In this document: positions 1 to 9,784 of the stretch, piece by piece
How positions within the stretch are numbered: the stretch's first letter is position 1
How the letters are laid out: each line of letters opens with the position of its first letter
NCBI GenBank assembly: GCA_026708505.1
Contig: JAPOUU010000009.1
Span: 1-35,125 of the forward strand
Length of the DNA: 35,125 nt
DNA from: Hyphomicrobiales bacterium
GTDB lineage: Bacteria; Pseudomonadota; Alphaproteobacteria; JAPOUT01
Direction: 5' to 3'
Program-made: the position numbers and the translations under genes
Notes under the pieces: generated by a model
Told to the model about the DNA's origin: nothing
The model's database searches: none
The model's input: only the letters and a program-made list of their open reading frames with translations

Positions 1-71
1 GCGGTGACAGATTCGAACTGCCGACCTTTCGGGTGTAAACCGAACGCTCTAACCAACTGAGCTAACCGCCC
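1..71 (-). tRNA. tRNA-Val (anticodon UAC), 3' end cut by window edge
   Basis: Read on the minus strand, the sequence folds as a standard cloverleaf. It has acceptor strand GGGCGGT, a D-arm with AGTTGGTTA, anticodon stem TTCGG/CCGAA around loop TTTACAC (anticodon TAC, valine), and a T-arm with TTCGAAT. The 3' acceptor strand ACCGC is visible up to base 1, so the last two paired bases and the discriminator lie outside the window. It sits 53 bp downstream of the HU gene on the same strand, an arrangement common in Alphaproteobacteria. Confidence 0.95.
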
Positions 72-124
72 TTTTGGATTTACTCGGTCGGTTTGGCGCA
101 AATGTCAGCAGCGCGGCCTCGTGC

Positions 125-400
125 CTAGTTGTTGTTGACGGCACTCTTGAGGTTTTCGGACGCTTTGAATTTCGGAACATTGGATGCAGGAACGTCCAGC
201 ATGCCGCCGTCCCGCATCGGAACCTTTGTCGCCTTGCGCCTGGCGACGAAGAATTTGCCGAATCCGGAGAGCCGGACTTCCTGGCCGGACTGCAAGGTGG
301 AAGTGACACGCTCAAGCGTGCAGTCAATGATTTTGGTGACATCGGTCTTGGACATACCTGCGTCCTGTGCGACTTCCGCAACGAGATCATTCTTGTTCAT
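125..400 (-). CDS. hup: HU family DNA-binding protein
   Basis: This 91-residue protein has the usual HU length and fold order. The N-terminal helices (MNKNDLVAEVA, then an Asp/Val/Thr helix) are followed by the family signature around SGFGKFFVARRKATKV and a beta-arm. The normal arm motif GRNPQTG is replaced by a diverged MRDGGMLDVPASNVPKFKA, as in several alphaproteobacterial HU variants. HU dimers bend and compact DNA without strict sequence preference. The ATG start has a strong Shine-Dalgarno (GGAGG at 407-411, 6 nt before the ATG). The gene is followed by tRNA-Val. Its usual alphaproteobacterial upstream neighbour, lon, is absent; a divergent oxidoreductase lies there instead. Confidence 0.95.
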   Translation of the reverse strand: MNKNDLVAEVAQDAGMSKTDVTKIIDCTLERVTSTLQSGQEVRLSGFGKFFVARRKATKVPMRDGGMLDVPASNVPKFKASENLKSAVNNN

Positions 401-453
401 TTGTTGCCTCCTTTATTGGGTGAATGGTGCATTGACGATAAACGAGGGAGGAT

Positions 454-485
454 GGGGAATCAAGGGGTTTTTGAGGGCGGCGGGG
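454..485 (+). other. G-quadruplex-type motif upstream of HU
   Basis: Four G-runs (454-457, 464-467, 475-477, 482-485) are separated by loops of 6, 7 and 4 nt. This satisfies the usual G3+N1-7 pattern. It lies about 55-85 bp upstream of the HU start, on the strand complementary to the HU message. It could affect promoter structure, but no function can be read directly. Confidence 0.45.
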
Positions 486-545
486 TGAAAACCGCGGAAT
501 ATGGGGGGTTTTGACCGGTTGGAAAAAAGAAAAAACCTCGTGAAT

Positions 546-570
546 GGGGGTTTTTGGGACCGAAACCCCC
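546..570. promoter_or_regulatory. Inverted repeat between HU and the oxidoreductase
   Basis: GGGGGTTT (546-553) pairs with AAACCCCC (563-570) around a 9-nt loop. There is no T-tract on the plus side, so it is not a typical intrinsic terminator. It lies 23 bp before the oxidoreductase ATG and could be an operator. The rest of the 401-593 gap is G-rich, with a possible -10 (TAAAAT, 581-586) close to the ATG and no clear Shine-Dalgarno. Confidence 0.4.
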
Positions 571-593
571 CAAATCCATGTAAAATACCCGCC

Positions 594-2640
<2,047 letters not shown>

Positions 2641-2652
2641 TCTCGGCATTCA

Positions 2653-2704
2653 AACGGGGGAATGATGCGGATGTTTTTGCGTTCGCGTTGTTCCCCCGTT
2701 TTTT
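2653..2704 (+). terminator. Terminator-like hairpin between binding protein and ATPase genes
   Basis: AACGGGGGAA (2653-2662) is perfectly complementary to TTCCCCCGTT (2691-2700). The loop is 28 nt, and the 3' arm runs into a T-rich stretch. It starts 12 bp after the binding-protein stop and ends just before the ATPase start. It could act as a partial terminator or mRNA-stabilising element that gives the binding protein a higher yield than the membrane components. Confidence 0.7.
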
Positions 2705-2710
2705 AATTTG

Positions 2711-3730
2711 ATGGACGGCAAAACATCCGGGGTTATCCGCTGCGAATCGCTGTGGAAAATTTACGGGCCCGACCCCGGCGGGATTTTTCGCAAACATGAC
2801 GGCGCACCGAGCGATGAAGCTCTAAAGGAGAGCGGCCATATCGCGGCGGTGAACAACATCTCGCTGGAGATATCGCGCGGCGAGATGCTGGTCGTGATGG
2901 GCTTGTCGGGCTCGGGCAAGTCGACGCTGGTTCGATGCTTGTCACGCCTGGTTGAGTCGACGGCGGGACGCGTCGAGATGGACGGACAGGATTTGTTTGC
3001 GCTGGACGAAAAAGAGTTGATAGAACTCTGGCGTCACAAGATGGGGATGGTGTTTCAACATTTTGCGCTGCTGCCGCATAAGACGGTTCTGGAGAATGTC
3101 GCTTTTCCGCTGCAGATGCAGGGGATCACGCCGGATGTTCGGCGCGCGAAAGCTTTGGAGATGATTGAACTGGTCGGGCTGTCCGGGCGGGAGAATTATT
3201 TCCCGAGAGAGTTATCCGGCGGACAGCAGCAGCGCGTCGGCATAGCGCGTTCCCTGGCGGTCGATCCGGGCATTTGGTTTTTGGACGAGCCCTTTTCGGC
3301 ATTGGATCCGCTGATTCGGCGGGAAATGCAGGACGAGTTTTTACGTCTGCAGGAAATGCTGAAAAAGAGCATTGTGTTTATCACGCATGATTTTGACGAA
3401 GCGCTGCGCCTGGCGGACAGAATCGCAATTTTATATCACGGCAAGGTCGAACAGATCGGCACGCCGGAGGAAATTGTGATGAATCCGGCAACGGACTATG
3501 TCGCGCGTTTTACCAGCGAGGTTCCGCGGGCGAGAGTTTTGACGGTTGGTTCGTTTGTCGTTGCGGGGGAAGGCGACGGCGTCGAACCGGTGGCAAAAGA
3601 CACGCCGATTGCTTCGATATTGCGGCGCATTGTTTTGTCGCCGGATGCGCGCATTCCGGTCGTGGAAGACAACGGAAGGCATCTCGGCGTGATTGACAGG
3701 AACGCTTTGCTGGATGCGCTGTTTGGTTGA
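2711..3730 (+). CDS. proV: Glycine betaine/proline ABC transporter ATP-binding subunit
   Basis: This 339-residue ATPase energises the betaine-type importer. It shows Walker A GLSGSGKST (about residues 63-71), Q-loop FQHFALLPHKTV, signature LSGGQQQRVGIARS (about 168), Walker B WFLDEPFSALDP (about 189), and H-loop FITHDFDEAL. The N-terminal ESLWKIYG stretch and the insertion before the Walker A match the ProV/OpuAA subfamily. A C-terminal extension of about 80 residues ends with one CBS-like segment (IPVVEDNGRHLGVIDRNAL), the part that senses ionic strength in OpuA-type ATPases. The ATG is immediately preceded by a TTG, and no convincing Shine-Dalgarno is seen. It lies inside the transporter operon just after the hairpin. 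Confidence 0.93.
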   Translation: MDGKTSGVIRCESLWKIYGPDPGGIFRKHDGAPSDEALKESGHIAAVNNISLEISRGEMLVVMGLSGSGKSTLVRCLSRLVESTAGRVEMDGQDLFALDEKELIELWRHKMGMVFQHFALLPHKTVLENVAFPLQMQGITPDVRRAKALEMIELVGLSGRENYFPRELSGGQQQRVGIARSLAVDPGIWFLDEPFSALDPLIRREMQDEFLRLQEMLKKSIVFITHDFDEALRLADRIAILYHGKVEQIGTPEEIVMNPATDYVARFTSEVPRARVLTVGSFVVAGEGDGVEPVAKDTPIASILRRIVLSPDARIPVVEDNGRHLGVIDRNALLDALFG

Positions 3731-3750
3731 AGAGGCTTTGATTAAATAAA

Positions 3751-5685
3751 GTGCGAAGCGATTACAATCCACATAAAACGATTTTAATCATATTGCTGGT
3801 TTTTGCGGCAATGATGCTTGCGCGCCCATGGCTGCCCGATGCGTTGCTGCGCCCCCCTGCGGTTTTATTGCTTCCTTTTGCCGACTGGCTTAACGCGTTT
3901 TCCGACTATCTGCAAAACGATTTGCAGCTCACCATCTTCACCCGCGCCATTGCCGATGTTGTTCAGTTCATCCTTGATGTGGTGAACAATTTCCTTCTCG
4001 GAGGCCGGAAGGGCCTGGGGCTGCCCGCCGTTCCATGGCTCACCGTCGCGGCGCTTGCCGGACTGCTCGGTTACTTTCTCGGCGGCACCCGGCTCGCTCT
4101 CCTTTCGGGCGGCACCTTCACCTACCTCGCCCTGTTCGGACAGTGGAAGCTTGCGATGCAGACCCTTGCGCTCGTGTTTGTGAGCGCGCCCGCCGCCGTG
4201 CTCATCGGCCTGCTGTTGGGGATTGCGGCGCAGCGCAAACGCTGGCTTGAGGTTTCGATTGCCCCGCTGCTCAACATTGCGCAGTCGCTGCCGCATTTTT
4301 CCTATCTTTTGCCGGTGGTGATATTTTTCGGGGTCGGACACCACGCCGGAGCGATTGCCACGATTATATTTGCAACGCCTCCGATGATACGCATGACATT
4401 GCTGGGCCTGAAGCGCATCCAGCCCGAAATCATCGAAGCCGGACGCACGAGCGGATGCTCGCCGCGGCAACGGCTTTGGCTTGTCGAAGTTCCCAGCGCG
4501 CGCCAGGAGATCATGGTCGGCATCAACCAGGTCATCATGCAGTGTCTGGCGATGGTTGTGATTGCATCGTTCATCGGCGCGCCGGGCCTGGGATACAAAC
4601 TGCTCCTGCTGCTGCAATCGCTTCGAATCGGCGATGCCATCGAGATAGGCGTCTCAATTGTGTTGATCGCGATTATGCTCGATAGACTCACGCTCGCGTG
4701 GGCGTATCGCGTTCCGGAATATCACGGCGATGAAAGATTTCTTGTGCGCCACAAATATCTGCTGGGCGCAATTGCTCTAGCCGCGGTCTCGATCGCCATC
4801 GCCGCGCTTGAGCCTTATTTTTATTTCATTCCCCGTCGCGAGGGACTCTCCACCGGTTTCTTGTGGGATCCGATTGTCGATTGGATAACGCTGAATCTGT
4901 TCGATCCGTTGCAGGTGTTTCGCCACTTTGTCGCGCTTTACATTCTCATTCCCGTGCGGGATTTGTACCAGTGGGCGCCGTTCAGCGCGGTGATGCTTCT
5001 GTATACGGGGCTGGGCTGGTGCATAGGCGGACGCACGTGCGCGCTGTTGATTTTTTCCTTCCTCGGATTCATTGCACTGTCCGGCTGGTGGGACCGCGCA
5101 ATGATAACGGCGTACATGATCACCGTGGCGGTGAGCGTTTGCATCGTGCTCGGATTGACGCTCGGAATATGGGCGTCGCGTTCGCCGTCCCGCGCCAAGC
5201 GCGCATTGTTGCTGTGCGACACTTTTCAAACGTTCCCGTCGTTCATTTACTTGATACCGGTGATCATGCTGTTTCAGGTAAATGACCTGTCCGCGATAGC
5301 CGCGGTCACGATTTACGCGATGATTCCGGCGGTGCGCTACACCATCGAAGGCCTGCGAAACGTTCCCGTCCCCTTACAAGAGGCGGTCACATCGGCCGGA
5401 GCGAACCGTTTGCAGCGCCTGGTGCAGTTGGAGTTGCCTTTGGCGCTGCCGCACATTATGGTTGGAATAAACCAGACGGTTATGTTCTCGTTGTTCATGG
5501 TTGTGATAGCGGCGTTCATCGGAACGCAGGATTTAGGACAGGAAATGATGAGGGCGTTGTCGTTTAATGATTTGGGCAAGGGGCTGGTGCTGGGATTTTG
5601 CGTGGCGTTCCTGGGGCTGACAATTGACCAGCTGGTATCGCACTGGGAGCGAAGGCGCAAACGCGAGTTGGGATTGGCGGAATAG
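3751..5685 (+). CDS. proW: Double-length betaine-type ABC permease (two fused ProW domains)
   Basis: This 644-residue inner-membrane protein carries two complete permease domains in one chain. Each ends with the coupling EAA-type loop: EAGRTSGCSPRQRLWLVEVP in the first half and EAVTSAGANRLQRLVQLELP in the second. Each loop is followed by a near-identical VGINQ(V/T)(I/V)M...VVIA(S/A)FIG segment. ProW is usually a single-domain protein of about 280-350 residues that works as a homodimer, so this is a covalent dimer with diverged halves. Many hydrophobic helices are visible in both halves. It starts with GTG, 20 bp after the ATPase stop. It should form the channel through which the periplasmic binding protein delivers its ligand. 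Confidence 0.9.
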   Translation: MRSDYNPHKTILIILLVFAAMMLARPWLPDALLRPPAVLLLPFADWLNAFSDYLQNDLQLTIFTRAIADVVQFILDVVNNFLLGGRKGLGLPAVPWLTVAALAGLLGYFLGGTRLALLSGGTFTYLALFGQWKLAMQTLALVFVSAPAAVLIGLLLGIAAQRKRWLEVSIAPLLNIAQSLPHFSYLLPVVIFFGVGHHAGAIATIIFATPPMIRMTLLGLKRIQPEIIEAGRTSGCSPRQRLWLVEVPSARQEIMVGINQVIMQCLAMVVIASFIGAPGLGYKLLLLLQSLRIGDAIEIGVSIVLIAIMLDRLTLAWAYRVPEYHGDERFLVRHKYLLGAIALAAVSIAIAALEPYFYFIPRREGLSTGFLWDPIVDWITLNLFDPLQVFRHFVALYILIPVRDLYQWAPFSAVMLLYTGLGWCIGGRTCALLIFSFLGFIALSGWWDRAMITAYMITVAVSVCIVLGLTLGIWASRSPSRAKRALLLCDTFQTFPSFIYLIPVIMLFQVNDLSAIAAVTIYAMIPAVRYTIEGLRNVPVPLQEAVTSAGANRLQRLVQLELPLALPHIMVGINQTVMFSLFMVVIAAFIGTQDLGQEMMRALSFNDLGKGLVLGFCVAFLGLTIDQLVSHWERRRKRELGLAE

Positions 5686-5691
5686 CAAACG

Positions 5692-6639
5692 ATGTCGATA
5701 TTATTGTATTCGAGCGTGGACGACATGGATGTCTGGCGCGGACATTTTCGGGACGCGCTGCCCGGAAAGACGATTTATCTCCCGGGCGAATTTGAAAACG
5801 CCGAAGAGATTGAATATGCGGCGATGTGGGAGCCGCCGAGCGGAATGCTGTCGAGCCTTCCGAATTTAAAGGTGGTGTTTTCGCTGGGCGCGGGGGTGGA
5901 CCATTTGTTTCGGGACGGAAGCTTTCCGCGGCACATTCCGGTGGTGAGAGTCATCGATCCGAGTTTGACGGAGCAAATGTGCGAGTATGTGCTGCTGCAT
6001 GCGATGTACCACCACCGCCGAATGTGGGAGTACAAGGTGTTCCAAAACAAGAGCGAGTGGAACCTGCTGGAAACAAAACGAATCGGGGATGTTCGCGTCG
6101 GGGTCATGGGATTGGGGGTGCTGGGAACGGCGGTTGCGCGGGTTTTGCGGGATTTCGGTTTTTCGGTTGCGGGATGGTCGAGCTCGCGCAAGGAGGAGGA
6201 CGGGATTTCATGCTTCGCCGGCGCGGACGAGTGGGATGCGTTCTTGGAAAGAACGGAGATATTGGTGTGCCTGCTGCCGTTGACGGATGCAACCCGCGGA
6301 ATTTTATCTTCCGCGGTTTTCAAAAAGCTGGCCCGCTGCGGAGACACGATGCGCGGGCCCGTTTTGATAAACCCGGGCCGCGGCGGACACATGGTCGAGG
6401 GGGATGTTTTGGCCGCGCTGGAGAGCGGTGTGCTGGGGGGCGCAAGCCTGGATGTATTCGGGGAAGAGCCGCTGGATGCCAAGAGCGGATTTTGGGGACG
6501 CGACGACGTCCTCGTCACCCCGCACAGCGCCGCCGCAACGGATCCGGTGTTTGTCGCGACCTCGATTCGCGACAATCTGGCGAGACTGGAACGCGGCGAG
6601 GAAGTCGGGCCTTTGGCGCATTTCGATCGAGGATATTAA
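5692..6639 (+). CDS. ghrA: D-2-hydroxyacid dehydrogenase, glyoxylate/hydroxypyruvate reductase A-like
   Basis: This 315-residue NAD(P)H-dependent dehydrogenase resembles GhrA, which reduces glyoxylate or hydroxypyruvate to glycolate or glycerate. The first part matches the family (VVFSLGAGVDHL, PVVRVIDPSLTEQM). The nucleotide site is GVMGLGVLGTAVARVL. The catalytic residues are in place: Arg in INPGRGGHMVE, Glu in DVFGEEPL, His in VTPHSAAATDP. The ATG is 6 bp after the permease stop, so it is probably in the transporter operon. Linked to betaine use, it could drain glyoxylate-type C2 products of glycine catabolism (inference). It ends in a hairpin shared with the convergent moaE gene. Confidence 0.88.
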   Translation: MSILLYSSVDDMDVWRGHFRDALPGKTIYLPGEFENAEEIEYAAMWEPPSGMLSSLPNLKVVFSLGAGVDHLFRDGSFPRHIPVVRVIDPSLTEQMCEYVLLHAMYHHRRMWEYKVFQNKSEWNLLETKRIGDVRVGVMGLGVLGTAVARVLRDFGFSVAGWSSSRKEEDGISCFAGADEWDAFLERTEILVCLLPLTDATRGILSSAVFKKLARCGDTMRGPVLINPGRGGHMVEGDVLAALESGVLGGASLDVFGEEPLDAKSGFWGRDDVLVTPHSAAATDPVFVATSIRDNLARLERGEEVGPLAHFDRGY

Positions 6640-6653
6640 GGCGCGGGGCGCCT
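6639..6653. terminator. Perfect hairpin at the ghrA/moaE convergent junction
   Basis: AGGCGC (6639-6644) and GCGCCT (6648-6653) form a perfect 6-bp GC-rich stem with a 3-nt loop. It occupies the 13 bp between two convergent stop codons and overlaps the last base of each. There is no U-tract on either side, so intrinsic termination would be weak; a bidirectional pause or a collision-site element is possible. Confidence 0.45.
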
Positions 6654-7075
6654 CACTCCCCCTCCACCCAGCGCTCCCTTCCTTTCGAATCCTCTTCCAG
6701 TTTCCAAAACGGCGCTCTCGTTTTTAACCACTCAATCAAAAAAGAACAGGCCGACAACGCCGCCTCCCGCCGCGCCGCCGCGGTCATCACCAGCACGATC
6801 GGCTCTCCCAGTTCCAGGGCGCCGTAGCGATGAATTAAAACATGCCCCAGCAGCTCCCACTTCCGGGACGCCTCTTCCACCAGCCGCTCGAGTTCTTTTT
6901 CCGCCATTCCGGGATAATGTTCCAAAGTCATCCGCCGAACGTCTTCGCCGGCCTGTGAAAAATCCCGAACCAGCCCGACGAACATCGCAACGCCGCCGAC
7001 TTTTCCCTCCAGCCCCGAGATCAACCGTCCGTAAGCCTCCCCCACATCGAAGGGTTCGCGCTGCACCCGAATCAT
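6653..7075 (-). CDS. moaE: Molybdopterin synthase catalytic (large) subunit MoaE
   Basis: This 140-residue subunit inserts the dithiolene sulfurs into precursor Z together with MoaD. The family core is intact: GGVAMFVGLVRDFS near the start, LEHYPGMAEKELE, the basic-pocket region VLIHRYGALELGEPIVLV, and the catalytic lysine segment IEWLKTRAPFWKLE near the C-terminus. The start MIRVQREPF is chosen from homologue length. The open frame continues upstream, but that part lies inside moaD. Its ATG lies 1 nt past the moaD stop (TGA at 7077-7079, then C, then ATG), so translation is probably coupled. It is the last gene of the uvrC-pgsA-moaD-moaE operon. Confidence 0.95.
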   Translation of the reverse strand: MIRVQREPFDVGEAYGRLISGLEGKVGGVAMFVGLVRDFSQAGEDVRRMTLEHYPGMAEKELERLVEEASRKWELLGHVLIHRYGALELGEPIVLVMTAAARREAALSACSFLIEWLKTRAPFWKLEEDSKGRERWVEGE

Positions 7076-7076
7076 C

Positions 7077-7322
7077 TCAGCCTCCCGTAACCGGAGGAAA
7101 GAACGCGACCTCCTCGACGCCGTCCAGGCGCGTGCTCTCATCGACATGTTCCTGGTTGACCGCAATGCACACCCGTCCGGACAATCCCGCTTCATGCAAT
7201 TCGTCCCTGCCGCGCAACCACGCCAGCAACTCTCCCGCGGTTTTGACGTCTTCGGGAAGATCGAGCAGTTCCTCTCCCGTCCCGATGCTTCTGCGCACGG
7301 CCGCGAAATACAGAACCCGCAT
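7077..7322 (-). CDS. moaD: Molybdopterin synthase sulfur-carrier (small) subunit MoaD
   Basis: This 81-residue ubiquitin-like protein starts MRVLYFAAVR and ends with the diagnostic VAFFPPVTGG. The terminal Gly-Gly is adenylated and thiocarboxylated to carry sulfur to MoaE. A longer open frame extends upstream but runs over pgsA; the start at 7322 gives the normal family length and overlaps the pgsA stop by one base (TGATG). That overlap suggests translational coupling with pgsA, and moaE follows directly. Confidence 0.94.
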   Translation of the reverse strand: MRVLYFAAVRRSIGTGEELLDLPEDVKTAGELLAWLRGRDELHEAGLSGRVCIAVNQEHVDESTRLDGVEEVAFFPPVTGG

Positions 7323-7876
7323 CAGATCACATGGCGCGCGATTGCGCGCAGATAGTCGTATCCGGTGTAGACGGTGAGGATTGCCGCGCACCACAGCAGT
7401 ATGAAACCGAGTTCCGTCGCCCACGAGAAGAGCTCCTCGCCCGCGGGCAGCGACAGCAGGAAGCCCACCGCAACCACTTGCGCAACCGTTTTCCATTTGG
7501 CAAGTATGCTGACGGGAAGTTTGACCCGCAGTTCGGCAAGGTGTTCGCGCAAGCCCGAAACCAGCACTTCGCGGCACAGGATTATCACCGCCGCCGCAAC
7601 ATTGATGCCGCTGATGACTTCCAGTCCAACCAGCAAAAGCAATGCGGTTGAGATGAGTAGTTTGTCGGCGATGGGATCGAGCATGCGTCCGAGTTCGGAT
7701 TGTTCCTTTCGTGCACGCGCGAGATAGCCGTCCAGCAAATCGGTAAGGGCGGCAAGGGTAAAGATGCCGCACGCCGCCCATCTCGCCCAGTCCCCTTCGA
7801 AGTAGAAGGTGATGACCAATACGGGCACCAGCAGAATTCGAAAATAGGTAACGAGGTTGGGTAGCGCGGTGACCAT
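7322..7876 (-). CDS. pgsA: CDP-diacylglycerol-glycerol-3-phosphate 3-phosphatidyltransferase
   Basis: This 184-residue inner-membrane enzyme makes phosphatidylglycerol phosphate from CDP-diacylglycerol and glycerol-3-phosphate. The full CDP-alcohol phosphotransferase signature is present (DG-x2-AR-x8-G-x3-D-x3-D in LLDGYLARARKEQSELGRML and the following DPIAD). Several hydrophobic helices surround it. The N-terminus PNLVTYFRILLVPVLV is typical of PgsA. It lies 18 bp downstream of uvrC and overlaps moaD by one base, the usual alphaproteobacterial order. Confidence 0.95.
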   Translation of the reverse strand: MVTALPNLVTYFRILLVPVLVITFYFEGDWARWAACGIFTLAALTDLLDGYLARARKEQSELGRMLDPIADKLLISTALLLLVGLEVISGINVAAAVIILCREVLVSGLREHLAELRVKLPVSILAKWKTVAQVVAVGFLLSLPAGEELFSWATELGFILLWCAAILTVYTGYDYLRAIARHVI

Positions 7877-7894
7877 GGTGTGACTATAACAGAT

Positions 7895-9784
7895 TTATTG
7901 TTTCTCGCGGAAATGCGAATAGATGGTTTGCGCGAGGGCGGCGGAGATTCCGGGAACCTGCTCGAGATCCTCGGCCGATGCGCCTTCGATCATTTTTTGG
8001 GAACCGAAATGGAGAAGCAACGCGCGCTTGCGCGTAAGCCCGATGCCGGGTATGCGGTCGAGCGCGGAATCGCGGATCGCCCCGGAGCGCTTGTCCCTGT
8101 GAAACCCGATGGCAAAGCGGTGGGCCTCGTCGCGAAGGCTTTGGAGATAGTACAAGAGAGGATCGTTCTGCTCGAGTTGGAAGGGCGCCCGGCCGGGAAG
8201 AAAAAACTGCTCGCGTCCCGCGTTTCTGTCCTTGCCCTTGGCGATCGCGGCAACCGCCAGGCCCTTGATATCGAACGACCGCAGCACCTCCTCGGCAACG
8301 GCGAGTTGTCCGGCGCCGCCGTCAATGAGAAGCAGGTCGGGAGGATCGGAAGTTTCCGGTTTGGCAAGCCGCCGGAGCCTCCGGGTCAGCATTTCGCGCA
8401 TCATGTCGAAATCGTCGCCCTTGGTGTTTGCGAGGGTGAATTTCCTATACGCCTTTTTGTTGAAGCCTTCGATGTTGGCGACAATCATCGCGCCGACGGC
8501 TTTGCTGCCCTGGATGTGGGAGTTGTCAAAGACTTCAATGCGGCGCGGCGGCGCGGCAAGGCCGAAGCGCTCGGCGAGTTTTTCCAGCAGGGCGTTTCGG
8601 TTCGAATAGCGCGCGAGGTAGTGCCCGAGGGCTTCCTGCGCGTTTTCCCGAACCTGCAGGATGAGTTCGCTTTTCTCTCCCCGTTGCGGCGTTGTAACTT
8701 CAACGTTGCGGCCGCTGCGCTGCGTCAGGGCTTCCTGCAGAAGTTTTTGCCCGGCGATGGCCTGGTCGAGCAGGATGAGTTTCGGCGGAGAATGGTTGTC
8801 GTAGAATTGCGCAAGAAAAGCCTCAAGCACTTCGGCGCTGCTTTGTTCGGCGCCGTGCCGGGGAAAATATTCCCGGTTGCCCCAATTCTGGCCGGATCGA
8901 AAGAAAAAGGCTTCGACGCACACGCGTCCGGCGTCCTTGACGGCGGCAAAGACGTCCGCCTCGCGGACATGGCGCGGATGAATCCACTGTCGCGATTGTA
9001 TGCGCGCAAGCGCGGCAAGACGGTCGCGCGAAAGCGCGGCGCCTTCGTAATCCAAGGCTTCGGACTGCCGCTGCATTTGCTGCGCCAGGGATTCCTGCAG
9101 CTGTCTCGAACGGCCGCGCAGAAAGTCCTCGGCCTCGTTTACAAGTTTGGCGTAATCCTCGAGGGAGATTTTATCCACGCAGGGAGCGGAGCATCTTTTG
9201 ATTTGATAAAGCAGGCACGGGCGCGCGCGGGACGCGTAAACATTGTCGGAACACGAGCGCAACAGGAACGCGCTTTGAAGCATTCGAAGCGTTTGGTTGA
9301 CGGCGCGCACGGAAGCGAAGGGCCCGAAGTAATCGCCCTTGCGGGAATGCTTGCCGCGGTGCTTTAAAATCTGCGGCGCGGGGTGATCGTGGGCAAGCAG
9401 GATGTACGGGAAGGATTTGCTGTCCTGCAGCAGCACGTTGTATTTGGGGTGATGTTTTTTGATGAGACTCGCCTCAAGCAGGAGCGCGTCGGTCTCGGTT
9501 CGCGTGAGGGTGTAGCGGAGATCGCGCACGCGGGTGATCATCCGGGCGATTCGGTTGCCGTGTCCGGCGATTCGGGCATACGAGACGACCCGCTTGCGCA
9601 GATTGTTGGCCTTGCCGATGTAGAGCACGGTCTCGTCTCTGTCGATCATCTGATAGACGCCGGGGGTCTGCGGCATCTGCGCGGCGAGGCTTGCGATGAG
9701 GGCGGCTCCGTGGAGGCCGGCGGGCTCGGAAGAGGGGTTTTCAGGGTGATTCTCCCTGTGGATATCTCTGTTGATAGATTTCAT
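7895..9784 (-). CDS. uvrC: Excinuclease ABC subunit C
   Basis: This 629-residue protein makes both incisions around a lesion in nucleotide excision repair with UvrA and UvrB. Domains in order: GIY-YIG nuclease (GVYQMIDRDETVLYIGKANN, about residues 41-60), a cysteine-rich segment (RPCLLYQIKRCSAPCV), UVR motif for UvrB binding (about 220-260), RNase H-like endonuclease with FDNSHIQG and LLLIDGGAGQL, and two C-terminal helix-hairpin-helix motifs (LDRIPGIGLTRKRALL, LEQVPGISAALAQTI). The length is normal. The ATG overlaps the stop of a short upstream ORF by ATGA; a start further inside the roughly 30-residue variable N-terminus cannot be excluded. Confidence 0.97.
   Translation of the reverse strand: MKSINRDIHRENHPENPSSEPAGLHGAALIASLAAQMPQTPGVYQMIDRDETVLYIGKANNLRKRVVSYARIAGHGNRIARMITRVRDLRYTLTRTETDALLLEASLIKKHHPKYNVLLQDSKSFPYILLAHDHPAPQILKHRGKHSRKGDYFGPFASVRAVNQTLRMLQSAFLLRSCSDNVYASRARPCLLYQIKRCSAPCVDKISLEDYAKLVNEAEDFLRGRSRQLQESLAQQMQRQSEALDYEGAALSRDRLAALARIQSRQWIHPRHVREADVFAAVKDAGRVCVEAFFFRSGQNWGNREYFPRHGAEQSSAEVLEAFLAQFYDNHSPPKLILLDQAIAGQKLLQEALTQRSGRNVEVTTPQRGEKSELILQVRENAQEALGHYLARYSNRNALLEKLAERFGLAAPPRRIEVFDNSHIQGSKAVGAMIVANIEGFNKKAYRKFTLANTKGDDFDMMREMLTRRLRRLAKPETSDPPDLLLIDGGAGQLAVAEEVLRSFDIKGLAVAAIAKGKDRNAGREQFFLPGRAPFQLEQNDPLLYYLQSLRDEAHRFAIGFHRDKRSGAIRDSALDRIPGIGLTRKRALLLHFGSQKMIEGASAEDLEQVPGISAALAQTIYSHFREKQ

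Noticed and set aside
5826-6827. 333-codon plus-strand frame over ghrA
   Set aside because: It is a frame-shifted shadow of ghrA, whose catalytic Arg/Glu/His and nucleotide site are in the other frame.
7880-9367. 495-codon open frame on the plus strand
   Set aside because: It lies entirely antisense to uvrC, whose domains are unmistakable. Long antisense frames are expected with this codon bias, and the translated product shows no family motif.
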